From Cupriavidus nantongensis (GTDB taxonomy: Bacteria > Pseudomonadota > Gammaproteobacteria > Burkholderiales > Burkholderiaceae), in assembly GCF_001598055.1 (NCBI RefSeq), contig NZ_CP014845.1:620001-684000 (forward strand): a stretch of DNA of 64,000 nt. The letters are read 5' to 3'. The notes beneath the pieces are model-generated. The model was not told where the DNA came from and ran no database searches. It saw only the letters and a list, made by a program, of their open reading frames with translations. The first letter of the stretch is position 1. Every line of letters begins with the position of its first letter. This document shows, one piece after another, positions 7,858-17,498 of the stretch. Both the position numbers and the translations under genes were made by a program.

Positions 7858-8895
7858 TCAAGCCCCCGGCATCGACGACGCTCTCACCACCAGTTCGGGC
7901 TTGGGTCCGGTGATGACCGTGCGGCTGCGCTCGCCCGACAGGTGTGCGAACAGCAGTTCCACCGCCAGCGACGCCACGCGCTCCAGGTGCAGGTTGACCG
8001 CGGTCAGCGGCGGCTGCGCGCTGCGCGCGCGGATGCCGTCGTAGCGCGTCACCACCAGCACGTCGTCGGGCACGCGCCTGCCCAGTCCTTGCAGGTGCGC
8101 CATCGCGCCGACCGCGAAGGCATCGACCGGCGCGCACAGTGCATCCAGCCCCGGCATCTGCGCCAGCAATTGCGCGCAGGCTTCGGCGCCAGCGGCTTCG
8201 CCATGTTCCTCCGCCGCCTTGACCACATGGCAGGGCAGCCCCAGCGCCTGCGTGAACTCGCGGTAGGCGCGTTCCGTTTCCACATACGACTGCCGCGGCG
8301 CGGCGCCGATCATCAGGCCGATCTGCCGGCGCCCGTGGCCGTGCAGGTGCGCCAGCAGCAACCGCGCGGTCTCGGCCGACTGCAGGTCGACGCACGGCAC
8401 CGGGGTCTCGGTCAGCGGCTCGCGCCCGATCGAGACGATGCTGACGCCGCGCTCGCGCAGACGCGCGATATGCGGGTCGCCGGCGATCGGCTCGATCACG
8501 ATGGCGCCGTCGATATCGAGCGTATCGAGCAGGCCGCCGGCGCCCTCCAGCGGCGGCACCAGCACCACGCCCAGCCCGCGCCCCATCGCCGCCTCGGCCG
8601 CGATCGCCGCCACCTCCATCATGAAGCCCAGCCGCGAGGTGCCGCCCGCCACCGCGAACGGCATCGACGACAGCAGCGCGATGCAGTTGGCGCGGCCCGA
8701 CTGCAGCCGCTGCGCGCGCACGCTGGGCCGGTAGCCCAGCTCCGCCGCCACGCGCTTGACGCGCGCGCGCGTGGCCGGGTCGAGCACGCCGCGGTCGTTG
8801 AGCGCGTGCGAGACCGTGGTCAGCGAGACCCCGGCGGCGCGGGCGACGTCGTGGATGGTGATGCGGCGGGGGCGGTCGGGTGTGGCTTCGGTCAT
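7858..8895 (-). CDS. LacI-family transcriptional regulator
   Basis: The product has 345 residues: an N-terminal LacI helix-turn-helix (ITIHDVARAAGVSLTTVS, about residues 12-30) and hinge (PSVRAQRLQSG), followed by a periplasmic-binding-protein-like sensor domain with the usual TDALCAP-type region (PGLDALCAPVDAFAVG). The ATG at 8895 is preferred; the frame also opens with TTG three codons earlier. No clear ribosome site is seen. The neighbours are a repeat region and a LysR gene on the same strand, so the target and effector are not evident. Confidence 0.85.
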   Translation of the reverse strand: MTEATPDRPRRITIHDVARAAGVSLTTVSHALNDRGVLDPATRARVKRVAAELGYRPSVRAQRLQSGRANCIALLSSMPFAVAGGTSRLGFMMEVAAIAAEAAMGRGLGVVLVPPLEGAGGLLDTLDIDGAIVIEPIAGDPHIARLRERGVSIVSIGREPLTETPVPCVDLQSAETARLLLAHLHGHGRRQIGLMIGAAPRQSYVETERAYREFTQALGLPCHVVKAAEEHGEAAGAEACAQLLAQMPGLDALCAPVDAFAVGAMAHLQGLGRRVPDDVLVVTRYDGIRARSAQPPLTAVNLHLERVASLAVELLFAHLSGERSRTVITGPKPELVVRASSMPGA

Positions 8896-8973
8896 GCGGG
8901 GCAAGGGCGATGGGGCAAGGGCTATGGGGCGATGGCGGGCGACGGATCAGGGGGAGCATACCGCAGCGGCTGC

Positions 8974-9909
8974 TCAGCGGCGCCGGTTGCCGCCGCCGGC
9001 TTCGGACGACAGCGCCTTCCAGTGCTCGCGCGTGAACCGGTACAGCACTTCCAGCGCCGGCGACAGCGAGCGTGCCGCCATGCGCGCCATGCCGTAGCGC
9101 CCGCAGCGGCGCGCATCGGGCGGCATCGGCACTTCGGCCATCAGTCCGGCGGCGCGCTCCTGCCGCGTGATCGAGAGCACGCCGAACAGCAGCGTATCGC
9201 TCGCCAGCGTCACGCTGCGCAGCATGTCGAGGTTGTCGCAATGCAGGGTGAAGAGCCGCTCCGGCGCGGCGTCGGGTCCCCACAATTCCGCCAGCTGCCG
9301 GCTGACCACGGTGCTGAGCGTGGTGGTGGCGACGGGGTAGGCGCGGATGGTGTCGATATCGATGCGGCGCTTGCGCAGGATCGGATGCCCGGCGCGGCAG
9401 ACCAGGCCGGCGGGCAGTTCGCCGAGCGGCTCGACCTCGACGTCGTCGGCCGCGCGCAGCACGTAGGCGTCGCCGACGATGGCGTCGATGGTCTCGTTGC
9501 GCAGGGCCTCGAGCAACGCGCTGGTGGCGCCGGTCTCGGTGCGCACCTTGATGCGCGGGTGGGCCTGCGCCATGTGGATCAGGAACGGCGTCAGCAACAG
9601 CGCCGCCGGCGCCGGCGCCACGCCGATCGCGAGCGAGCCTTCCTCGCCGCCGCGCAGCAGCTCCAGGTCGCGCCGCAGCTGGCGCTCTTCCAGCCGCATG
9701 CGGCGCGCGCGCTCGGCTACCAGCTCGCCGAACACGGTCAGCGTGGCGCGCCGCGCGCCGCGGTCGAACAGCGGCGCCTTCAGCTCGTCCTCGAGCGCGC
9801 GGATGCTGCGGCTCAGCGCCGGCTGGGTCAGGTGCACGGCGCGGGCGGCTTCGGAGAAGGTGCCGTGCTCGACCACCGCGAGCAGATGCAGAAGTTTCTG
9901 GGTGTCCAT
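8974..9909 (-). CDS. LysR-family transcriptional regulator, divergent from the symporter operon
   Basis: This 311-residue LysR protein has its winged helix-turn-helix at about residues 4-62 (FSEAARAVHLTQPALSRSIRALE) and a substrate-binding effector domain after residue 90. The start MDTQKLLHL at 9909 fits family length; in-frame ATGs also exist at 9921 and 9927. It is divergent from the DUF3311/symporter/amidohydrolase genes, and a dyad lies between them, so it probably controls that operon. The effector is unknown. Confidence 0.85.
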   Translation of the reverse strand: MDTQKLLHLLAVVEHGTFSEAARAVHLTQPALSRSIRALEDELKAPLFDRGARRATLTVFGELVAERARRMRLEERQLRRDLELLRGGEEGSLAIGVAPAPAALLLTPFLIHMAQAHPRIKVRTETGATSALLEALRNETIDAIVGDAYVLRAADDVEVEPLGELPAGLVCRAGHPILRKRRIDIDTIRAYPVATTTLSTVVSRQLAELWGPDAAPERLFTLHCDNLDMLRSVTLASDTLLFGVLSITRQERAAGLMAEVPMPPDARRCGRYGMARMAARSLSPALEVLYRFTREHWKALSSEAGGGNRRR

Positions 9910-9960
9910 GCGGAAAACCATGCGCATTGGTTATGGGAGCGGTTCAACATTTGCATTTGA

Positions 9961-9985
9961 ATCATACCTTGCCGCTACCTATGAT
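9961..9985. promoter_or_regulatory. Dyad between LysR gene and symporter operon
   Basis: ATCATA, 13 bases, TATGAT is an inverted repeat placed about 70 bases before the first gene of the divergent operon. It fits the general pattern of a LysR-type operator. Binding is inferred only. Confidence 0.4.
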
Positions 9986-10055
9986 GAGCGGAACAAAAAA
10001 GGCGGGACCCGCACGGGCGACCGCAACAACGTCCATCGGACATCGGAGACAAGAC

Positions 10056-10262
10056 ATGCTCAAGCTGTTGATCGGCCTAGGCCTGCCGTATATCGGCGTG
10101 ATCGGGATGCTGCCGTGGGTGGCATCGGTGGAGCGCTTCGTGCTCGGCGTGCCCTTTATCTACGCTTGGATCTTTGCGTGGTTCGTGCTGACCTCGGGCT
10201 GCATGCTGGCGTGCTGGCTGCTGTTCGACCGCCACGGCGCCGACGCGGCGCCCGAAGCCTGA
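10056..10262 (+). CDS. Small two-helix membrane protein, DUF3311-like
   Basis: The product has 68 residues with two hydrophobic segments (about 3-22 and 30-52). Proteins of this size directly upstream of a sodium:solute symporter belong to the DUF3311 type and are thought to be symporter partners. The start has GGAGA a few bases upstream, and the symporter begins 15 bases after its stop. Confidence 0.75.
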   Translation: MLKLLIGLGLPYIGVIGMLPWVASVERFVLGVPFIYAWIFAWFVLTSGCMLACWLLFDRHGADAAPEA

Positions 10263-10277
10263 CGCGGGGAGCCGGCC

Positions 10278-11660
10278 ATGACCACAGCGGTGTTCCTGGG
10301 CTTCATCGTGTACTCGCTCTATCTCGCCATCCGCTCCGGCAAGGGCCACGGCGCGCAGAGCATGCATGACTTCTTCGTCGCGTCGCGGCAGTTCGGCGCG
10401 TTCCTGGTGTTCTTCCTGGCCGCGGGCGAGATCTACAGCATCGGCACCATGGTGGGCTTTCCCGGCGGCATCTATGCCAAGGGGCCGACCTATGGCGTGT
10501 GGTTCCTCGGCTACATCCTGCTGGCCTATCCGCTCGGCTACTTCCTGGGCCCGAAGATCTGGCAGGCCGGCGCGCGCTACAACGCGATCACGCTGCCGGA
10601 CCTGTTCAAGGGCCACTACGGCAACCGCGCGCTGGAGTTGATCGTGGCGGGTTCGTCGATCCTGTTCCTGCTGCCGTGGGGCCAGCTGCAGTTCACCGGG
10701 CTGGTGGCGGCGCTCAAGGGACTGGGCTGGGACTTCGACCCGATGTACCTGGTGATGATCTCCGCGGCGCTGGCGTTCACCTACATCGCCATTTCCGGCG
10801 TGCGCGCCTCGGCATATATCGCTATCCTCAAGGACATCCTGATGGTGGTGGCGATTGTCGCCACCGGCGTTGCGGTGGGCTGGAAGGCCGGCGTCGGCGA
10901 CGTGTTCCACGCCGCCAGCGTGCAGGTCAGCAACCAGATGAGCGAGACCCAGCTGCGCTTCTCGATGAGCACCATGCTGTTCCAGGCACTGGGCTTCTAC
11001 GTGATGCCGTTCGCGGTGCAGAACTTCTTCACGGCCAAAAGCGCCAACACCATCCGGCGCACCCAGGTGGCGATGCCGCTGTACATGCTGATGTACCCGT
11101 TCCTGGTGCTGGCGTCGTACTACGCCATCAGCCAGAACCTGCAGCTGGCGTCGCCCAACGAGGCCTTCTTCGCCGCGGCGGTGCGGCTGCTGCCGGGCTG
11201 GCTGCTCGGGCTGGTGGCCGCGGGCGCAGCGCTGTCGGGCCTGCTGGTGCTGGCCGGCATCTGCCTGGCGATCGGCCCCATCGTCACGCGCAACCTGCTG
11301 CCGGGCCTGCCCGAGCCGCGCCAGAAGCAGGGCGCCAAGGTGGTGATCGTGATCTACCTGGTGCTGTCGATCGCGATGACGCTGGCCACGCCCAACCTGA
11401 TGCTGACGCTGATCAACACCACCTACTACGGCGTGACGCAGTTCTTCCCCGGCGTGATGGTGATCCTGTTCTCGCTCAAGGTGCGGCCGCTGGCGATTGC
11501 GCTGGGCATCGTCACCGGCCAGCTGCTGGCGATCGCGCTGTACGTGCAGCAGGCCGACTTTGGCGGCTTCAACCTCGGCCTGATCAGCCTGGGCGTGAAC
11601 CTGCTGGTGACCGCGCTGGTGCACTACGCCCCCCGCCTGGACCGCGTGCAGGCGGCCTGA
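10278..11660 (+). CDS. Sodium:solute symporter (SSS family)
   Basis: This 460-residue membrane protein has about 12-13 hydrophobic segments. Family features are the N-terminal HDFFVASRQFGAFLVFFLAAGEIYS and KIWQAGARYNAITLPDLFKGHYGNRALE, and the long TM region with GISGVRASAYIA-like text (ISGVRASAYIAILKD). It is predicted to take up an organic anion, amino acid or similar solute with sodium. The neighbouring amidohydrolase suggests that the imported compound carries an amide or cyclic amide, but this is an inference. GGAG lies upstream of the start. Confidence 0.85.
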   Translation: MTTAVFLGFIVYSLYLAIRSGKGHGAQSMHDFFVASRQFGAFLVFFLAAGEIYSIGTMVGFPGGIYAKGPTYGVWFLGYILLAYPLGYFLGPKIWQAGARYNAITLPDLFKGHYGNRALELIVAGSSILFLLPWGQLQFTGLVAALKGLGWDFDPMYLVMISAALAFTYIAISGVRASAYIAILKDILMVVAIVATGVAVGWKAGVGDVFHAASVQVSNQMSETQLRFSMSTMLFQALGFYVMPFAVQNFFTAKSANTIRRTQVAMPLYMLMYPFLVLASYYAISQNLQLASPNEAFFAAAVRLLPGWLLGLVAAGAALSGLLVLAGICLAIGPIVTRNLLPGLPEPRQKQGAKVVIVIYLVLSIAMTLATPNLMLTLINTTYYGVTQFFPGVMVILFSLKVRPLAIALGIVTGQLLAIALYVQQADFGGFNLGLISLGVNLLVTALVHYAPRLDRVQAA

Positions 11661-11671
11661 AAACACTACCC

Positions 11672-13345
11672 ATGCAATCAATGACTCCACACCACACGGC
11701 GCGCACGCAGGTATTCGTGGCGCGCAAGATCCTGACGATGGAGGCGGACCGGCCCGAAGCCACCCATGTCGCGGTGCGCGACGGCGAGATCCTGGCCGTC
11801 GGCGGCCCCGCCGACATGGCTGCCTGGCCCGATGCGCTGCAGCTCGACACCTTGCGCGACAAGGTGCTGATGCCGGGGCTGGTCGAGGGCCACTGCCACC
11901 TGATGGAGGGCGCGATGTGGGACGCGGTCTACGTCGGCTACTTCGACCGCCGCGATCCGGATGGCCGGCTGTGGCGCGGCCTGCGTACGCTGGAGCAGGT
12001 GATCGATCGCCTCGCCAGCGCCGCCAGCCAGATGCGCGACGCCGATGCGCCGCTGCTGGCGTGGGGCTTCGACCCGATCTATTTCGGCACCAGCCGGCTG
12101 TCGGTGCGCGAGCTGGACCGCGTGTCGGCGACACGCCCGATCGTGGTGATGCATGCCAGCGTGCATCTGATGAACGTGAATTCGGCGATGCTGGCGCTGG
12201 CCGGCATCGATGCGGACACCGATATCGATGGCGTGCACAAGGACGCGCACGGGCAGCCCACCGGCGAGCTGCAGGAGTTCGCGGCGATGTTCCCGGTGCA
12301 GCGCGTGCTGGGCAGCGGCTTGTCGCTGGCCGCCGCGGAGAACGCCGGGGCGGTGCGCCGCTTCGGCCGCGTGGCGCAACTGGCGGGGGTGACCACGGCC
12401 ACGGACCTGGTCAACGACCTGTCGCCGCAGGGACTGGAGACGCTGCGCGCCGTCACGGCCGAAGCCGATTTCCCGCTGCGCATCGTCCCGGCGTTTTCAC
12501 CGCAACGCAATGCGCAGGGCGGGCCGGCGCGCGTGCAGGCCGCCGCGGCCGCCGCGGCCGCGGGCACCGACAAGCTGCACTTCGGTCCGGTCAAGTTCAT
12601 CGTCGACGGCTCGATCCAGGGCTTTACCGCGCGCCTGCGCGCGCCGGGCTATGCCGGCGGCCAGCCCAACGGCCTGTGGCTGATCCCGCCGCAGCAGTTG
12701 CTCGATGCCTTCACGCCGTTCCACCTGGCCGGCCTGCCGCTGCATATCCACACCAATGGCGACGAGGCCACCGAAGTGGTGCTGGACGTGCTCGAAGCCA
12801 TGCTGGCGCGCCACCCGCGCGCGGACCATCGCCATACGCTGCAGCATTGCCAGCTGGCCGATGCCGCGCAACTGGCGCGCGCGGCGCGGCTGGGCCTGTG
12901 CATCAATTTCTTCTCGAACCACCTGTACTACTGGGGCGATGCGCACGTCGAGCAGACTGTGGGGCCGGCGCGGGCCGCGCGCATGAACCCGGCCGGCACG
13001 GCGCGGCGGCTGGGGATTCCGTTCGCGATCCATTCCGATGCGCCGATCACGCCGCTGAACCCGTTGTTCACGGCATGGTGCGCGATGCAGCGCCAGACCG
13101 CTTCCGGACGCGTGCTGGGCGAAGCCGAACGGCTGACGCTGGCCGACGCGCTCTACGCCATCACCATGGGCGCGGCCTATACGCTGAAGCTGGAGCACCG
13201 CATCGGCAGCATCGCGCCCGGCAAGCTGGCCGACTTCGCGGTGCTGGAGGACGACCCCACCGCGGTGGCGCCCGCAAGCCTGAAGGATGTACGGGTCTGG
13301 GGCACGGTGCTGGGCGGGCGCGTATTCCCGGCGCCGGCACGATGA
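11672..13345 (+). CDS. Amidohydrolase family 3 protein (YtcJ/NfdA-like)
   Basis: This 557-residue metal-dependent hydrolase has the HxH metal motif GHCHL at H74/H76, an internal FGPVKFIVDGSIQG segment, HTNGDEAT and the C-terminal GSIAPGKLADFAVLEDDP typical of the family. These enzymes hydrolyse amides, carbamates or formamides in the cytoplasm. It follows the symporter by 11 bases and overlaps the CobW-type GTPase by 4 bases (ATGA), so all are probably one operon. No strong ribosome site precedes ATG 11672; ATG 11681 is an alternative start. Confidence 0.85.
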   Translation: MQSMTPHHTARTQVFVARKILTMEADRPEATHVAVRDGEILAVGGPADMAAWPDALQLDTLRDKVLMPGLVEGHCHLMEGAMWDAVYVGYFDRRDPDGRLWRGLRTLEQVIDRLASAASQMRDADAPLLAWGFDPIYFGTSRLSVRELDRVSATRPIVVMHASVHLMNVNSAMLALAGIDADTDIDGVHKDAHGQPTGELQEFAAMFPVQRVLGSGLSLAAAENAGAVRRFGRVAQLAGVTTATDLVNDLSPQGLETLRAVTAEADFPLRIVPAFSPQRNAQGGPARVQAAAAAAAAGTDKLHFGPVKFIVDGSIQGFTARLRAPGYAGGQPNGLWLIPPQQLLDAFTPFHLAGLPLHIHTNGDEATEVVLDVLEAMLARHPRADHRHTLQHCQLADAAQLARAARLGLCINFFSNHLYYWGDAHVEQTVGPARAARMNPAGTARRLGIPFAIHSDAPITPLNPLFTAWCAMQRQTASGRVLGEAERLTLADALYAITMGAAYTLKLEHRIGSIAPGKLADFAVLEDDPTAVAPASLKDVRVWGTVLGGRVFPAPAR

Positions 13346-14295
13346 ACGCGCGCGCGCCGGTTCCGCTGGTGGTGGTCGGCGGCTACCTGGGCGCCGGCAA
13401 GACCACCTTGCTCAACCGCCTGCTTGCCAATGCGCACGGCTGCCGCATCGCGGTGCTGGTCAACGATTTTGGCGCGGTCAATATCGATGCCGCGCTGGTG
13501 CGCGCGCGCAGCGACGATGTGATCGAGCTGGAGAACGGCTGCATCTGCTGCTCGATCGGCGGACGACTGGCCGAGGCGCTGGTGGCCATCGCCGCGCGCA
13601 CGCAGCGGCCGGAGCTGCTGGTGATCGAGGCCAGCGGTGTCTCCGACCCGCAGCGCATCGCGCAGGTCGGGCTGCTGGACCCGGCGTTCCGGCTCAACGC
13701 GGTGCTGGTTGCGGTGGACGCCGCCGGCGTGCACGACAGCCTGCACGATCCGCTGGTCGGCGACATGGTGCGGCGGCAGGTCATGGGCGCGTCGGTGGTG
13801 GCGCTGACCAAGGCCGACCTGGCCGGGGCCGAAGGCGTGGCACGCGCTGCCGCCACTGCCGCCGACCTGGCGCCGCACGCCACCGTGCTGACGGCGCGCT
13901 CGGGCGAACTGCCGCTGTCGGTGTTTCTCGATGCAAGCGCGCCGCCCGCGCCTGTCAGCGCGGCGCGGCTGGACGGATCGGGCTGGCAGCGCGGCGGGGT
14001 GGATGGCGGCCATGCCGGCATCCGCAGCGTTGCCTACCAGACCCACCGCAGCTTCGACAAGGCGCGCCTGCGGCAGGCGCTGGCGACCATGCCGGTGCGC
14101 CTGCTGCGGGCCAAGGGGCTGGTGCGGCTCGACGCCGACCCACGGGTGCACGAGGTTCACGTCGTCGGCGGAAGAATGCGGCTGCGCCCCGCGGAAGGCG
14201 CCGGCTTGCAGAACTCGGCGCTGGTCTTCATCGGTGCCTTCGACGCGGAAGCGGAAGCGCGCCTGCGTGCCTGCATGGACGCGGCGCTGGCGTAA
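13342..14295 (+). CDS. CobW/COG0523-type metallochaperone GTPase
   Basis: This 317-residue G3E GTPase has Walker A GGYLGAGKTTLL (residues 13-24), the metal-binding CxCC motif in ENGCICCSIGG, TKAD for guanine binding, and a CobW C-terminal domain from about 225. The family delivers metals, often zinc, to client enzymes. Its start overlaps the stop of the amidohydrolase, which belongs to a metal-dependent superfamily, so the hydrolase is an attractive client. It converges with the YihY gene 22 bases downstream. Confidence 0.85.
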   Translation: MNARAPVPLVVVGGYLGAGKTTLLNRLLANAHGCRIAVLVNDFGAVNIDAALVRARSDDVIELENGCICCSIGGRLAEALVAIAARTQRPELLVIEASGVSDPQRIAQVGLLDPAFRLNAVLVAVDAAGVHDSLHDPLVGDMVRRQVMGASVVALTKADLAGAEGVARAAATAADLAPHATVLTARSGELPLSVFLDASAPPAPVSAARLDGSGWQRGGVDGGHAGIRSVAYQTHRSFDKARLRQALATMPVRLLRAKGLVRLDADPRVHEVHVVGGRMRLRPAEGAGLQNSALVFIGAFDAEAEARLRACMDAALA

Positions 14296-14317
14296 AGCAG
14301 CGTCTTCAACTTGGCGC

Positions 14318-15223
14318 TCAGGTATGAAACTCCTCCGCCCGCCCACGCCGCCCCGGCAGCTTGTGCCAGGCGCCGCGCTCGAATTCCGCGATCACCTGTG
14401 CGCCGAGCAGCAGCAACGTCGCGGCGATTTCCAGGCTGAGCAGCACCACGATCGCGGTGGTCAGCGAGCCATAGACCCGCCCGACCTGAGACAGCGTGGT
14501 GAAGTACCACACCAGCACGTGGCGCGAGATCTCCCACAGCACCGCGGCGATCACCGCACCGGTGAGCGCGTGGCGCAGCGATAGCCGGCCGACCGGCATC
14601 ACCAGGTAGATCGAGGTCAGCATCAGCACCTCGCCGATAAAGCCGAGCAGGTAGAGCAGGCCGGTGGAGAGGCGGTCGAGCGACCAGTCGCGGCCCAGCA
14701 CCTCGACGTGCCGCTCGCCGATCGCCAGCAGCGCGCCGGATACCACCGTGACCAGCAGCAGGCCGATGCTGAGCACGGCGATATAGCAATACGGCAGCAG
14801 CGCCGAGACCAGGAAATGCCGGCGCCGGATCGCCACGCGGTGCTCGAAGATCACCGACATGGCGTTTTCCAGCACGGTGAAGGCGAGCGAGCTGAAGAAC
14901 AGCATGGTGCCCAGCAGCACCCAGCCGATGGTGCCGCGGTTGCGCAGGAAGCCGGCCAGCTCGGTGACCAGCGCGCGCGCCTGGCCGGGAACGATCCACT
15001 CGAGATAGCGCGCCAGTGTCGACAGCAGCAGTTCCGGCTCGATCACGTGCGACAGCGCGATCACCATCAGGATCAGCAGCGGCACGATCGACAGCAGCGC
15101 GTAGTAGGCGACCGCGCCGGCCAGCAGCAGGCCCTGGTTGGCGCGGAACTGGCGCAGCGTGTGCCAGGCGAAGCGCAGCGGATGGCGCAGCAGGTCGCTG
15201 AGGCGGGTGTCGGTAAGGTGCAT
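14318..15223 (-). CDS. YihY/BrkB-family inner membrane protein
   Basis: The protein has 301 residues with about six hydrophobic segments. The N-terminal FRANQGLLLAGAVAYYALLSIVP is the hallmark of the YihY/BrkB (UPF0761) family, and VYGSLTTAIVVLLSLEIAATLLLLGAQV is the last conserved segment. The function of the family is poorly known; it has sometimes been labelled ribonuclease BN by error. ATG 15223 is chosen because the frame upstream opens only with GTG. It is convergent to the CobW gene. Confidence 0.85.
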   Translation of the reverse strand: MHLTDTRLSDLLRHPLRFAWHTLRQFRANQGLLLAGAVAYYALLSIVPLLILMVIALSHVIEPELLLSTLARYLEWIVPGQARALVTELAGFLRNRGTIGWVLLGTMLFFSSLAFTVLENAMSVIFEHRVAIRRRHFLVSALLPYCYIAVLSIGLLLVTVVSGALLAIGERHVEVLGRDWSLDRLSTGLLYLLGFIGEVLMLTSIYLVMPVGRLSLRHALTGAVIAAVLWEISRHVLVWYFTTLSQVGRVYGSLTTAIVVLLSLEIAATLLLLGAQVIAEFERGAWHKLPGRRGRAEEFHT

Positions 15224-15265
15224 GGCAGGCACCGGAAGTGGCGGTTGACGAGATTATGCGGCGCG

Positions 15266-16204
15266 CTAGGCCCCGGTTGCAGCGGGCACCTGGGCCACGC
15301 CGGCCGCCAGCCGCAGGCATTCCAGCATCGTCGCCACCGCGGCGCGCGACTCGCCGTCCGCGCGCCAGTACATCGACACCGAGCCGAATCCCGCCAGCCG
15401 CAGCGGCACGATGCGCAGCGCGCCCAGCTCTTCCAGCCGGCGCGCGGTGCGGTGCGACGCCAGCCCGACCATGTCGCTGTTGTTGAACAGGGTCAGGTTC
15501 AGCACGGTGGAATTGCTCTCCACGCAGTCCGCCGGCAGCGCGCGCCCGGCGCTGGCGAGCGCGCCCTCCAGGGCATTGCGGATCGGCGTGCCGCGCGGCC
15601 ATACAACCCAGCGGTGGCGGTACAGGTCGTCCCACGCCACCTTGCCGCCCTGCAGCAGCGGGTGCCGCGGCCGCGCGACGAAGTGGATCGGCTCCATGTA
15701 AAGCGATTCGGTGCGCAGCTGCGCGTCCTGCAGCTCCGGCGCCGAGCGGCCCACCACGATATCCAGCTCGCTGCGGGCGAGCTGGGTCATGAGCCGGTCC
15801 ATGGTGGTTTCCAGCAGCCGCACGCTGGCGCGGGGCATGCGCTGCATCAGCTGCAGCGCGGCCAGCGGCACGGTGTCCGCCGCCGATGCGCCCGAGGTGC
15901 CTACCACCACGATGCCGCTGCCGCCGTCGCGCATGGCCTGCAGGTCGTCGCGCGCGGTATCGAGCTGGGCTTCGATCCGGCGCGCGTGCTCGATCAGCGA
16001 CTCGCCGTAGGGCGTGGGCCGCAGGCCGCGCGCCTGGCGCTCGAACAGCGGCAGGCCGATATCGTCCTCGAGGTCCTTCAGCCACTTGGAAAGCCCTGGC
16101 TGGGTGGTGTTCAGCATGGCGGCGGACTGGCTCATGTTGCCGGTCTCGGCCAGGCTCAGCAGCATCTGCAGGTTGCGCAGGCGCAGTCTCTGGGTCCAAT
16201 CCAT
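15266..16204 (-). CDS. LysR-family regulator of the gentisate operon
   Basis: This 312-residue regulator has its HTH at about residues 8-65 (GNMSQSAAMLNTTQPGLSKWL), which resembles the CbsR/CysB-like LysR group, followed by an effector domain. It is divergent from the gentisate dioxygenase gene across a 158-base interval that carries two inverted repeats. Regulation of the 3-hydroxybenzoate/gentisate genes is inferred from position. Confidence 0.85.
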   Translation of the reverse strand: MDWTQRLRLRNLQMLLSLAETGNMSQSAAMLNTTQPGLSKWLKDLEDDIGLPLFERQARGLRPTPYGESLIEHARRIEAQLDTARDDLQAMRDGGSGIVVVGTSGASAADTVPLAALQLMQRMPRASVRLLETTMDRLMTQLARSELDIVVGRSAPELQDAQLRTESLYMEPIHFVARPRHPLLQGGKVAWDDLYRHRWVVWPRGTPIRNALEGALASAGRALPADCVESNSTVLNLTLFNNSDMVGLASHRTARRLEELGALRIVPLRLAGFGSVSMYWRADGESRAAVATMLECLRLAAGVAQVPAATGA

Positions 16205-16214
16205 GGGGCGACCT

Positions 16215-16262
16215 ATACGGTAAATCGTATCGATAAGATGAAATATTCATTTCAGATCTTAT
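16215..16262. promoter_or_regulatory. Two inverted repeats between LysR gene and gentisate operon
   Basis: The first is ATACG, 6 bases, CGTAT at 16215-16230. The second pairs ATAAGATGAAAT (16233-16244) with ATTTCAGATCTTAT (16249-16262), allowing a 2-base bulge. They are AT-rich compared with the surroundings and sit next to the LysR start, as expected for autoregulatory and activation sites. Confidence 0.5.
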
Positions 16263-16362
16263 AGGGCGAGGCGTATAACGACAACCACAGAACGGTGCGC
16301 AGTGACGCAGGCACCCACCCAGAGCGCTCTCGAAACGCCTTGCACCAAGTTACGGAGACAGC

Positions 16363-17409
16363 ATGTCCGAGCACACCCCAGACCCGGCCCGCGTGGCCTA
16401 CTACGAAGAAATCGGCCGCAGCCATATGACCCCGTTGTGGGAGTCGCTGCACGCCCTGGTGCCGCCGCAGCCGCGGCCGCAGATCGTTCCCGCGATCTGG
16501 AAATACGCGCAGATCCGCCCGCTGGTAATGCAGGCCGGCGGCGTCATCAGCGCCGAGGAAGCGGTGCGCCGCGTGCTGGTGCTGGAGAACCCCGGCATCC
16601 CCGGCAAGTCCAGCATCACCTCGACGCTGTATGCGGGCCTGCAGCTGATCCTGCCGGGCGAGATCGCGCCCAGCCATCGCCATACGCAGTCGGCGCTGCG
16701 CTTTATCGTCGAAGGCAAGGGCGCGTGGACCGCCGTCAACGGCGAGCGCGCCACCATGCATCCCGGCGATTTCATCATCACGCCGTCGTGGACCTGGCAT
16801 GACCATGGCAACCCGAGCGTGGAGGACGGCGGCGAGCCGGTGGTGTGGCTGGATGGCCTCGACATCCCGATGGTGCAGCAGTTCGATGCCGGCTTTGCCG
16901 AGAACTACCCCGAGTCGCAGCAGCCCGTGACCCGCGCCGAGGGCGACAGCTTTGCCCGCTTCGGCCACAACATGGTGCCGGTGCGGCACCGCGTGACCGA
17001 TCCCACCTCGCCGGTGTTCAGCTACCCGTATGCGCGCTCGCGCGAGGCGCTGGACCAGCTCTACCGCAACGGCGAGCTCGATCCCTGGGACGGCGTCAAG
17101 CTGCGCTACGTCAACCCGGCCACCGGCGGCTGGCCGATGCCGACCATCGCCACCTTCATGCAGTACCTGCCGGCCGGCTTCCAGGGCAAGACCTACCGCA
17201 GCACCGACGCCACCGTGTACAGCGTGGTCGAAGGGCGCGGCACCGTGCGCATCGGCGATGCGCAGTTCCAGTTCGAGCCGCGCGACGTGTTCGTGGCGCC
17301 GTCGTGGGCGCCGGTGCAGCTGGGCGCGCTGGAAGACGCGGTGCTGTTCAGCTATTCCGACCGGCCGGTGCTGTCCGCGCTGAACCTGCTGCGCGAAGCG
17401 CGCACCTGA
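16363..17409 (+). CDS. gtdA: Gentisate 1,2-dioxygenase
   Basis: This 348-residue bicupin iron(II) dioxygenase opens the ring of gentisate to give maleylpyruvate. The first cupin carries the iron ligands in [15 protein letters not shown] (H105, H107) and the downstream TWTWHDHGN (H146 region); the second cupin spans about residues 260-345. The start has GGAGA six bases upstream. It is the first gene of a same-strand run with fumarylpyruvate hydrolase, maleylpyruvate isomerase, 3-hydroxybenzoate 6-hydroxylase and a transporter, so pathway context supports the call. Confidence 0.93.
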   Translation: MSEHTPDPARVAYYEEIGRSHMTPLWESLHALVPPQPRPQIVPAIWKYAQIRPLVMQAGGVISAEEAVRRVLVLENPGIPGKSSITSTLYAGLQLILPGEIAPSHRHTQSALRFIVEGKGAWTAVNGERATMHPGDFIITPSWTWHDHGNPSVEDGGEPVVWLDGLDIPMVQQFDAGFAENYPESQQPVTRAEGDSFARFGHNMVPVRHRVTDPTSPVFSYPYARSREALDQLYRNGELDPWDGVKLRYVNPATGGWPMPTIATFMQYLPAGFQGKTYRSTDATVYSVVEGRGTVRIGDAQFQFEPRDVFVAPSWAPVQLGALEDAVLFSYSDRPVLSALNLLREART

Positions 17410-17498
17410 GCCCGACAACCCGACCAATGCCGCCGCGCGCGGTGCCAGCCGGCACCGCGGGCCGGCGCTCACCTGACCAATTACTGGAAGCCTCGAAC

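Noticed and set aside
7642..9960. A 772-codon plus-strand frame over the LacI and LysR genes
   Set aside because: It starts within the intergenic repeat and is antisense to two clear regulators.
10077..12134. A 685-codon minus-strand frame opposite the symporter and amidohydrolase
   Set aside because: Antisense shadow spanning two well-supported genes.
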